Assembly (NCBI GenBank): GCA_030740135.1 | Contig: JASLXW010000189.1 | Coordinates: 1 to 7,765, forward strand | From: Nitrospinota bacterium | GTDB taxonomy: Bacteria; UBA8248; JACPRG01 | Direction: 5' to 3' | DNA: 7,765 bases | In this document: piece after piece, positions 1 through 5,635 of the stretch | Numbering within the stretch: position 1 is the stretch's first letter | Layout of the letters: each line of letters begins with the position of its first letter | Program-made: the position numbers and the translations under genes | Notes under the pieces: generated by a model | What the model was told of the DNA's origin: nothing | The model's input: only the letters and a program-made list of their open reading frames with translations | The model's database searches: none

Positions 1-606
1 GAAGCGGCGGGCGAGGGGAACGATCCGGTCCAGGGGGGAGAGATCGCCGTCCATGCTGAAGACGCCTTCAGTGACGACCAGCCGGGAGGCGGGAAAAAGG
101 GAGGAGGGGTCTTCGACGGGCTCGGCGAGGAGCGCTTCCAGGTGGTCCGGGTCGTTGTGCCGGTAGACCCGGACAGCGGCCCGGCTCAGCCTGGCCCCGT
201 CGATGAGGGAGGCGTGGTTGAGGGCGTCGCTGTAGACGACGCATCCCGGTCCGGCCAGGGCGGAGATGATGCCGACGTTCGCCGAATATCCCGAGCTGAA
301 GATCAGGCAGGCCTCGGCGCCCTTGAACCGGGCCAGGGCCTCTTCCAGCTCGTGATGGGCCCTGCGGGAGCCCGAGACGAGGCGGGCGCTTCCGGCCCCG
401 AAACCTTCGCTCTCCATGGCTTTCTTCGCGGCTTCGGCCAGCCGAGGGTCCGAGGCCAGGCCCAGATAGTCGTTCCCGCAAAGGACAACAGTTTCCCTTC
501 CGGCGATCCGCCCGATGGGTCCGGTGGGACCTTCGACGGGGAGGATGGACCGCAGCAGGCCGGCATGTCCGAGCCGTTCCAGGCAGGTTTTGAGACGCTC
601 GTCCAT
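1..606 (-). CDS. bioF: 8-amino-7-oxononanoate synthase family protein (BioF-like), C-terminal half cut by window edge
   Basis: PLP-dependent alpha-oxoamine synthase. BioF joins pimeloyl-ACP/CoA to L-alanine, releasing CO2, to make 8-amino-7-oxononanoate in cytoplasmic biotin synthesis. The frame stays open from the ATG at 606 to base 1, giving 202 residues, about half of the usual 380-400. Visible family motifs: GNDYLGL (44-50), GAGSARLVSGS (70-80), SSGYSAN (104-110), SDALNHASLIDG (126-137, with the His that stacks on the PLP ring) and TEGVFSMDGDLSPL (179-192). The PLP-binding lysine lies in the missing part. The start is the first in-frame ATG before the GNDYLGL region at a normal distance; I see no strong ribosome-binding site, and an in-frame stop lies a short way upstream. 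It lies 156 bases downstream of fic on the same strand. The close relative glycine C-acetyltransferase (Kbl) shares DALNHASxIDG, so bioF is likely rather than certain. Confidence 0.85.
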   Translation of the reverse strand, partial: MDERLKTCLERLGHAGLLRSILPVEGPTGPIGRIAGRETVVLCGNDYLGLASDPRLAEAAKKAMESEGFGAGSARLVSGSRRAHHELEEALARFKGAEACLIFSSGYSANVGIISALAGPGCVVYSDALNHASLIDGARLSRAAVRVYRHNDPDHLEALLAEPVEDPSSLFPASRLVVTEGVFSMDGDLSPLDRIVPLARRF

Positions 607-762
607 CGGGGGGCTACACTTCGGGTTTATCCGGTCGGGTTATCCACGCAAATCGAACACAGCCTACTGCCAAGCGCACGGGTCTTTTCGGCCGGTCCGG
701 CCACTATTCTTGATCAGGATTGCGATCAGAGAAAGGGGCGGCGGGCGCATTTCTCACGATAT
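607..762. other. Short intergenic spacer between fic and bioF
   Basis: This 156-base spacer holds no ORF I believe in. It contains a perfect GGCCGG-T-CCGGCC palindrome (690-702) without a following T tract, so it is not a convincing intrinsic terminator. On the minus strand the hexamer CTGATC occurs twice, 12 bases apart (about 713-731). I find no -35/-10 pair with good spacing for bioF, so read-through from fic or a weak or atypical promoter are both possible. Confidence 0.4.
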
Positions 763-1959
763 TTATTGGGGTTGTTCGGGGAACAATCCCGGCATCCAGC
801 GCGGCGCCAGCTTGGCCGGGAAAGCGAGGCGGAGCGGAGCGCGCGAACTTGCCGAGACGAGGACCTCGCTTTCCATCAGAGCCGCTGTGACCCGCCGCGC
901 TTGACGCTCGCCTGTGCCTATGAGAGAAACAACTTCTCCACGCGGCAGTTCTCCGCGGTAAAGCACCGCCTCGAATACCGTGCCGGAATTGGACGGCAGG
1001 GCATCAGCTCGGATTTCTTCTTCCACCCATATGAGGATGCGATCGCGCAGCCGGTCAGGCTTAACCAGGTCTTCCATGAAATTTATCTGATCGATGCAAG
1101 TTCCAAGGAAGAAGCGGGTGAATTCCGCCAGAGCTTTTTCGCTTAAATGACCGCGGCCATCCAACTCGTTACTGCGGGGAGAATCGCAGGCGGCGATTTG
1201 GCTCTTATAGGCGCTTTCATTCCGGGCCAACCCTCTGGCAATCGACCAAATCCCGCCGGTGTCCAGGGTTTCCAGTAGGAAGGCATAGGACATCAGTCGG
1301 GCCACGCGCCCGTTTCCGTCGAGAAACGGGTGAATCCATAGAAGCCGGTGATGGGCGGTCGCCGCGGCCAGGATGGAATCCGTCTTGCCGAGTTTGCTGA
1401 AAACGCTTTCGAAGCGTTCAAGAAAACGCGGAATGGCGCCAGGGCTTATCGGAATATGGCTGCCGACCTTTACGTTGCGTTGCCGCAATTCGCCGGGGAC
1501 AACACGGACGCGGTCCCCGGTTTCCAGGTCTTCGACCCACAGGAGCTCATCGGGCAGCAATTCACAGAACCGGCGATGAATCTCGCAGAGGCCTTCGGCT
1601 GTCGGCGCACGCCCCTTCAGGCCCCCCTCATCGATCCACTTCTGCACCGTGATATGGGCCATGGCTTCGAGTTGCAGATTGCGTTTTTTCGCGTCGGCGC
1701 TGTAATCGTTCTTCAGCGCACGCTCGATATCAACTGGGTGCGTATCGTGCCCTTCGATCAGATTGCTGTAGTAACAGTTCATGGCCCGGACCAGATCGGC
1801 CAGGGCGGTCCGGACGCCTTCCGGCAGGCTGCGGCGAAAGCCCGCGGACACAGACGCCAACTCGATGGTCAGATCTGTCAGAGGGGTGCGGTGCGGTGAG
1901 CCTTCGGGAACCAGCAAAGGCTCCATCAGGCTCACCGACTCTCCTTGGTCCAAGTCCAT
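763..1959 (-). CDS. Fic family protein with built-in inhibitory helix and C-terminal winged-helix-like region
   Basis: Fic enzymes transfer AMP (sometimes another phosphate-containing group) from a nucleotide to a hydroxyl side chain of a target protein, usually in the cytoplasm. The complete catalytic motif is HPFLDGNGRVAR at residues 210-221: H210 is the general base, D214 the metal ligand, and G215-R218 the anion-binding loop. An inhibitory SxxxEG motif is present at 65-70 (S65, E69, G70), before the core, as in class II Fic proteins; E69 would pair with R221 and block ATP. The helical Fic domain runs from about 115 to 290, and about 325-385 looks like a winged helix, a common arrangement in 350-400 residue Fic proteins. 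The ATG at 1959 has an AAAGGCGG-type site 8 bases upstream; a GTG eight codons later follows AAGGAG at 5 bases and is a fair alternative start. The gene looks less GC-rich than its neighbours, suggesting transfer. The target protein cannot be told from sequence. Confidence 0.93.
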   Translation of the reverse strand: MDLDQGESVSLMEPLLVPEGSPHRTPLTDLTIELASVSAGFRRSLPEGVRTALADLVRAMNCYYSNLIEGHDTHPVDIERALKNDYSADAKKRNLQLEAMAHITVQKWIDEGGLKGRAPTAEGLCEIHRRFCELLPDELLWVEDLETGDRVRVVPGELRQRNVKVGSHIPISPGAIPRFLERFESVFSKLGKTDSILAAATAHHRLLWIHPFLDGNGRVARLMSYAFLLETLDTGGIWSIARGLARNESAYKSQIAACDSPRSNELDGRGHLSEKALAEFTRFFLGTCIDQINFMEDLVKPDRLRDRILIWVEEEIRADALPSNSGTVFEAVLYRGELPRGEVVSLIGTGERQARRVTAALMESEVLVSASSRAPLRLAFPAKLAPRWMPGLFPEQPQ

Positions 1960-2005
1960 TGAAATGTCCGCCTTTATGTCCGGTTTCTTACTACACGCAC
2001 TACTA

Positions 2006-2034
2006 ATAATAACAAAATAATAGAGGATTTACAA
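2006..2034 (-). promoter_or_regulatory. Predicted sigma-70-type promoter of fic
   Basis: On the minus strand TTGTAA (2029-2034, 4 of 6 consensus bases) is separated by exactly 17 bases from TATTAT (2006-2011, 5 of 6). Transcription would begin near 1999, giving a leader of roughly 40 bases before the fic ATG at 1959. The local sequence is AT-rich, so some chance matching is expected, but position, spacing and orientation all fit. Confidence 0.5.
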
Positions 2035-2251
2035 GTTCCAATATGACCATGTTTTTAGCCGCTTTTATGGCCGTTTCCGATATCGGTTTCATGCGGAGGG
2101 TTTCCCACCTCCGACAATGGGGTCAGGACCTTTACTTTTGGGGATTATCAAGGGTGATGTCCATAACACATTGAAATAACATTAGTTAAATAATTGTCGA
2201 GGTTCCGGTCAGGGGGTTCTGAAATATTATATATATTTATAGTCAAATTAC

Positions 2252-2280
2252 TTGACAATATAACACTCAGATTATATTTT
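2252..2280 (+). promoter_or_regulatory. Predicted sigma-70-type promoter of hsp20
   Basis: A perfect TTGACA -35 box (2252-2257) is followed 17 bases later by TATTTT (2275-2280, 4 of 6); the overlapping TATATT at 2273-2278 matches 5 of 6 but with a 15-base spacer. The AT-rich stretch 2221-2250 just upstream could act as an UP element. The boxes do not resemble the sigma-32 heat-shock consensus, and no CIRCE repeat (TTAGCACTC/GAGTGCTAA) is present. A 7-bp inverted repeat covers the spacer and -10 and could be an operator. Confidence 0.55.
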
Positions 2281-2305
2281 ATTAATCGAGAAGAGAGATA
2301 AACCC

Positions 2306-2331
2306 CGAAATCCAGGATCGGCCGGGTTTCG
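2306..2331 (+). promoter_or_regulatory. Hairpin in the hsp20 leader RNA
   Basis: CGAAATCC (2306-2313) pairs with GGGTTTCG (2324-2331) to give an 8-bp stem with one G-U pair and a 10-base loop. It sits in the predicted leader, about 12 bases before the AAGGAG ribosome-binding site (2343-2348). It does not mask that site, and no fourU or ROSE motif is visible, so a role in heat-controlled translation is not shown; mRNA stabilisation is equally possible. Confidence 0.35.
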
Positions 2332-2355
2332 ACACCCTCAATAAGGAGAAGAACA

Positions 2356-2796
2356 ATGACGCTCGTCAAATGGGACCCTTTCAGTGAGCTTGCGAATTTC
2401 CAGCGGACGGTGGACCGCGTTTTCGGCGGCCGAAATCTCCGGAGGCTGGATGAAGGCGTCTATGGCGGTTTCTCCCCTTCGGTGGACGTGTACGAAACCG
2501 AAAAGGAAATCGTCGTCGAGGCCGAGATCCCCGGCGCGGCCGAGAAGGACATCGCCGTCGAGGTGAAGGAGAACATCCTCACGATCAGCGGCGAGCGCAA
2601 GAAGGGGGGCGAGGCCAAATACGACGACTACCACCGCATCGAGCGGACGTACGGCAAGTTCCGGCGGGCGTTCACGATCCCCGACATCATCGAGACAGAC
2701 AAGGTGAAGGCGAAGGTGAAGAACGGCGTCCTCACCGTCCGCCTGCCCAAGGCCCCCAAGGCCGTCCCCAAGAAGATCGCCGTCAGCGTGGGGTGA
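2356..2796 (+). CDS. Small heat-shock protein, Hsp20 / alpha-crystallin family
   Basis: ATP-independent cytoplasmic holdase chaperone that forms oligomers and keeps unfolding proteins soluble until the Hsp70 or GroEL machinery refolds them. Its 146 residues are normal for the family. The short N-terminal arm has the typical WDPFSEL (6-12) followed by a helix. The alpha-crystallin domain covers about 40-135, starting at PSVDVYETEKEIVVEAEIPG, with ERTYGKFRR (96-104) and the closing NGVLTVRLPK (123-132, G-V-L at 124-126). The C-terminal IAV (141-143) is a form of the I/V-x-I/V anchor that docks on a neighbouring subunit. The start is clear: AAGGAG lies 7-8 bases before the ATG. The gene is monocistronic, flanked by the promoter at 2252-2280 and the terminator at 2910-2944, and converges on the oxidoreductase gene. 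Confidence 0.96.
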   Translation: MTLVKWDPFSELANFQRTVDRVFGGRNLRRLDEGVYGGFSPSVDVYETEKEIVVEAEIPGAAEKDIAVEVKENILTISGERKKGGEAKYDDYHRIERTYGKFRRAFTIPDIIETDKVKAKVKNGVLTVRLPKAPKAVPKKIAVSVG

Positions 2797-2909
2797 TCCG
2801 GCGTCCGGGGTTCGTGGATGGCGATCCCCTCCCTCCCCGCCATCCCGACCCGGACCAGCCGGCTTGGGGTGAGGGGAACCCGACACGCGGGCTCCCGAAC
2901 CCGAAATGA

Positions 2910-2944
2910 AAAGGGGGGAGACAGGAAACCTGTCTTCCCCCTTT
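2910..2944. terminator. Intrinsic terminator shared by the converging hsp20 and oxidoreductase genes
   Basis: Arms 2910-2925 and 2929-2944 form a 16-bp stem, complete except for one wobble position, closed by an AAA loop (2926-2928). The stem begins with AAA and ends with TTT. On the plus strand it is followed by CGCTTTATT, and on the minus strand the 3' side continues TTTTCATTTC, so both directions have a T-rich tail. It lies 113 bases after the hsp20 stop and 4 bases from the oxidoreductase stop, so it most likely ends both transcripts. Confidence 0.85.
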
Positions 2945-2948
2945 CGCT

Positions 2949-5390
2949 TTATTGGCTCAAGTCGCCCCTACGGCCGACCCGCGCATAGGCGAAACGACAG
3001 GCGGGCGGCTCGGCCTTCGCCAACTCGACGCGGCAGTCGTTGAAGGCGGCGGACTCGGAGTAGCCGGTCACGCGGTCGGGCGTGAGGAGGTTCGCGGCCC
3101 CCAGCTCGGGCGAGCCGCCCGAATAGACCCGGACCGTCCCCGGGCGGGCGTCCTCGGTGACCCGGACTTCGATCCGCGTCTCCCCCCGGCCGTTGAACAA
3201 CCGAACCCAGTCCCCGTCCCGGACGCCCCGGGGCGCGGCGTCGTCCGGATGGACCCACGCGCGGTTGTACCCCAGCTCCAAGAGCTTCGGATGGTCGGCG
3301 AACGTCGAGTGCGCGCGGAAGACCGACTTGGGCGACACCAGCGTCAGGGGATATTCGGGTCCGTCGGGCGGGCCGCCGGCCCCGTCCGCCTCCAGGACCG
3401 CCGGGGGGGCGGCCTCGCCGTCATCCGGCCACTCGGGCAGCGGGCTCTCGCCGCGCGAGAGGAGCGCCTCGCTGTACACCTCGATGCGCCCCGAGGGCGT
3501 GTCCAGCGCCCAGGTGTCCTCGAGCGGCGGCATGTCCAGGTCCACCACGCCTTCGCGCTCCAGGCGGTCCATCGTCACGTCCCCCAGCCAGGGGAAGCGT
3601 TTTTCCCGACGGGCCAGACCGACGACCTCCTCTATCCATTCGTCGGACGTCCGCCAGGGGAACTCCGCCCCGAACCCCATCCGCCGCGCCAGGTCGCAGA
3701 TGATCTCGAAGTCGTCCCGGCTCTCGCCCAACGGCTCGACCGCGCGCCGGGAGAAGAAAAGCTGCCGCTTGGGGCCCAGGTGGCGAAGGTCCTGGATGTG
3801 CGTGGGCGCGACCTCCCCGCCCTCGACGATGGCCGTCCGCTCCATGAGGGTGGAGACCGGAAGGAAGACGTCCGCATACCGGGCGGTGGGCGTCATGAAC
3901 AGGTCCGACACGGCGACGAAATCCAGGGCCTTCAGGGCGCGGATGGTCTTCCGGGCGTCCGGGTTCTGGCTGACCGGGTTTCCCCACATCACCAGGAGGG
4001 CGCGCAGGTCCGTCCCATAGGCCTCGGGATTCAGGACGGCCTCCGCCAGGCGGTTGATCGGAAAGCGGTCCGTGACGGGATTGGGGACAGCATAGCGCAT
4101 CGCCGTGTCCGTGATCCCCAGGGTGTAGAACCGCCTGAGACCGGCGGGGTCCTCGGCGCGGGTGAGGGGCCTTTCGCGGCCCGGGGCCGCCATCCCGCGA
4201 ATCCGGCCGGTGACGACGTTGAGGAGGGCCGCGGCCTGCACCGCGCCCTCTCCCCCCCGGTTCCGCTGGTATCCGCCCTGGCAGACCTTGACCTTGGCCC
4301 GCCGGGATTTTCCCAAAAGGGCGGCCGCCCGCCGAATCGCGTCGGCCGGAATCCCGCAGACCGAAGCCGCGCGCGCCGCCGGCCAGGCCGCCGCCGTCTC
4401 GCGTAGCCTGAGATAAGCCGTGCGGGCGCGAAATCCGCCGGCGGAGACGGAGGCCGTCAGCGACACCCCCGCGTCCCCCGGCGCGTCCGCCTCCCCCTCT
4501 CCCCCCGTCCCCGGCGAGACCGGATGAAGTACGTCATCCGCGTCGCTCACGAGGCAGGCGTCCGATCCGCCCGAGACGACGTCCCTTTCGCGGAGGAAAT
4601 TCCCCGTGTCCTCGCGAACCAACAACGGCGCGTTGGTGCGCCGCTTCAGGAAAGACTCGTCGGCCCAGCCGTTGATGAAGATCTCGTTCAGCAGGGCGAG
4701 GGCCAGCGGGATGTCCGTTCCCGGCCGGACGGGCAGGTGATGGTCCGCCAGGCGTTGAACGGACAGCGTGCGCACGGGGTCGACGAAGATGAGCTTCGTC
4801 CCCTTCCGCCTGGCCCGTTTCAGGGACTGGGCCGGTCCCCGGACGCCTGTCTCCAGCGGGTTATAGCCCCAGACGACGACGGCGTCGCACTCCTCGTCCG
4901 GGGGAAGCGAGACGTGCCAAGACCCGTAAAGCGCGGCCGAGGCCTGGATGTACGCCCCCCAGCAGAGGTCCCCCCGCTCGTTGGCGGGGACGAACCCTCC
5001 CCAGCGGTTCAACAGGGCGTGGATCGTGAACTTCGCCCCCTTCATCCCTCCCGGCATGCTGTGCTGGCCGACGTAGTTGTAGAGCGCGACGGACCGGTTG
5101 CCGGAGCGGGCCTTGGCCCTTTCCAATCCTTCGGCCACCAGGTCGAGGGCGGTCTCCCAGGAGACGCGCTCCCAGTCGCCGGCGCCTCGGGCGCCGACCC
5201 GCTTCATGGGATGCAGGACCCGGTCCGGATGATTCAGCCGGTCGATGAGCTGAAAGCCCTTGATGCAGGGCGGGAACTTCAGGTGGGGGTGCGCCTTCAA
5301 CCCGGCCGGAATGCCGTCGCGGACCTGGACCCGCAGGGCGCAGGGATGGTTGCCGCAGTGGGGGGCGCACAAAGTGTTCCGAAGTTCCAT
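2949..5390 (-). CDS. Molybdopterin-dependent oxidoreductase, DMSO reductase superfamily, specificity unknown
   Basis: Large catalytic subunit type of the DMSO reductase superfamily, which binds a bis-(molybdopterin guanine dinucleotide) Mo/W cofactor. The 813 residues (from M14 of the longer GTG-initiated frame at 5429; numbers below use that frame) show an N-terminal [4Fe-4S] motif C21-C25-C30-C55, then WERVSWETALDLVAEGL (86-102), GDLCWGAYIQA (153-163), VVVWGYNPLETG (184-195), WGNPVSQNPDARKTI (482-496), ADVFLPVSTLMERTAIVEGG (519-538), and a C-terminal dinucleotide-binding domain (about 692-803). C156 aligns by spacing with the Sec ligand of FdhF and is the probable Mo ligand, but Trp follows it where formate dehydrogenases have His. 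No twin-arginine signal is seen, so the protein is probably cytoplasmic. The ATG at 5390 is preferred because GGGGGA lies 5 bases upstream; GTG at 5429 has no good site. No Fe-S or membrane partner gene is adjacent. Confidence 0.93.
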   Translation of the reverse strand: MELRNTLCAPHCGNHPCALRVQVRDGIPAGLKAHPHLKFPPCIKGFQLIDRLNHPDRVLHPMKRVGARGAGDWERVSWETALDLVAEGLERAKARSGNRSVALYNYVGQHSMPGGMKGAKFTIHALLNRWGGFVPANERGDLCWGAYIQASAALYGSWHVSLPPDEECDAVVVWGYNPLETGVRGPAQSLKRARRKGTKLIFVDPVRTLSVQRLADHHLPVRPGTDIPLALALLNEIFINGWADESFLKRRTNAPLLVREDTGNFLRERDVVSGGSDACLVSDADDVLHPVSPGTGGEGEADAPGDAGVSLTASVSAGGFRARTAYLRLRETAAAWPAARAASVCGIPADAIRRAAALLGKSRRAKVKVCQGGYQRNRGGEGAVQAAALLNVVTGRIRGMAAPGRERPLTRAEDPAGLRRFYTLGITDTAMRYAVPNPVTDRFPINRLAEAVLNPEAYGTDLRALLVMWGNPVSQNPDARKTIRALKALDFVAVSDLFMTPTARYADVFLPVSTLMERTAIVEGGEVAPTHIQDLRHLGPKRQLFFSRRAVEPLGESRDDFEIICDLARRMGFGAEFPWRTSDEWIEEVVGLARREKRFPWLGDVTMDRLEREGVVDLDMPPLEDTWALDTPSGRIEVYSEALLSRGESPLPEWPDDGEAAPPAVLEADGAGGPPDGPEYPLTLVSPKSVFRAHSTFADHPKLLELGYNRAWVHPDDAAPRGVRDGDWVRLFNGRGETRIEVRVTEDARPGTVRVYSGGSPELGAANLLTPDRVTGYSESAAFNDCRVELAKAEPPACRFAYARVGRRGDLSQ

Positions 5391-5487
5391 GGGATTCCCC
5401 CGAGCGACTCTTTTCGCTTTCGTCCACACCGTCCGGCGGTTTTCTTGATTCCTCGAGGTGAAGGACGCCGGGCCTTCCTATGTGATG

Positions 5488-5516
5488 ATTCTAGCCTCAA
5501 TGTGTGAAAATTTCAG
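5488..5516 (-). promoter_or_regulatory. Predicted promoter of the molybdopterin oxidoreductase
   Basis: On the minus strand CTGAAA (5511-5516, 4 of 6 of the -35 consensus) lies exactly 17 bases from TAGAAT (5488-5493, 5 of 6 of the -10 consensus). Transcription would start near 5481, giving a leader of about 90 bases to the preferred ATG at 5390. A promoter here would let the oxidoreductase be expressed independently of feoB upstream. Confidence 0.45.
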
Positions 5517-5566
5517 GCGTGCAGTTATTTCGGGCGGGTGCGGGAGCCGACCAGTGGACCGGCCCA

Positions 5567-5613
5567 TCCGAGGTTCAAGATTTTCTTTGTGAGATATGCA
5601 GGCTAACCTCGGA
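5567..5613. repeat. Perfect 9-bp inverted repeat between feoB and the oxidoreductase gene
   Basis: TCCGAGGTT (5567-5575) and AACCTCGGA (5605-5613) are perfect inverted copies separated by 29 bases. The loop itself carries a small AAGA-TTT-TCTT hairpin (about 5577-5587). Neither side is followed by a T tract, so this is not a standard intrinsic terminator of feoB, although a T6 run (minus strand, about 5617-5622) lies between the feoB stop and the repeat. An operator, an mRNA 3'-end stabilising structure or a mobile-element remnant are all possible. Confidence 0.5.
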
Positions 5614-5635
5614 CGTAAAAAATTGCGAGAAGCCC

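Larger units (their letters stand above)
1960..2355. other. Divergent AT-rich intergenic region between fic and hsp20
   Basis: This 396-base region separates two genes pointing away from each other. It holds the fic promoter on the left and the hsp20 promoter and leader on the right. Between them are a perfect 10-base palindrome CCGATATCGG (2077-2086), a small hairpin with arms CGGAGG (2094-2099) and CCTCCG (2108-2113), a GGTC-AG-GACC palindrome (2121-2130), and a very AT-rich run (about 2221-2285). A 73-codon minus-strand frame (2148-2369) crosses the hsp20 promoter and start and is probably not a gene. Much of the region has far lower GC content than the rest of the window. Confidence 0.6.

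Noticed and set aside
690..702. GGCCGGTCCGGCC palindrome as terminator of fic
   Set aside because: The stem has only a single-base loop and no T tract follows on the minus strand.
142..1146. Long plus-strand open frame (334 codons) opposite bioF and fic
   Set aside because: It spans the gap between two well-supported minus-strand genes, has no recognisable motif, and its protein is compositionally odd; it is a GC-driven shadow.
763..1959. Fic as the toxin of a Fic/antitoxin (FicT/FicA-like) pair
   Set aside because: No small antitoxin frame lies next to it, and the inhibitory motif is within the protein itself.
2148..2369. Minus-strand 73-codon frame in the fic-hsp20 intergenic region
   Set aside because: It overlaps the hsp20 promoter, leader and start, and its I/L/N-rich content follows from the AT-rich DNA.
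2952..4406. Long plus-strand open frame (484 codons) opposite the oxidoreductase
   Set aside because: It is antisense to a full-length, motif-rich gene. The translation is rich in R, G, P and V with no domain, as expected of a shadow frame in GC-rich DNA.
2949..5390. Annotation as formate dehydrogenase alpha subunit
   Set aside because: The His after the metal-ligand position is missing and no formate dehydrogenase partner genes are adjacent, so only a superfamily-level call is supported.
4524..5507. Plus-strand open frame (327 codons) opposite the start of the oxidoreductase
   Set aside because: It lies antisense to the Fe-S and Mo-ligand motifs of a clear gene and shows no family signature.
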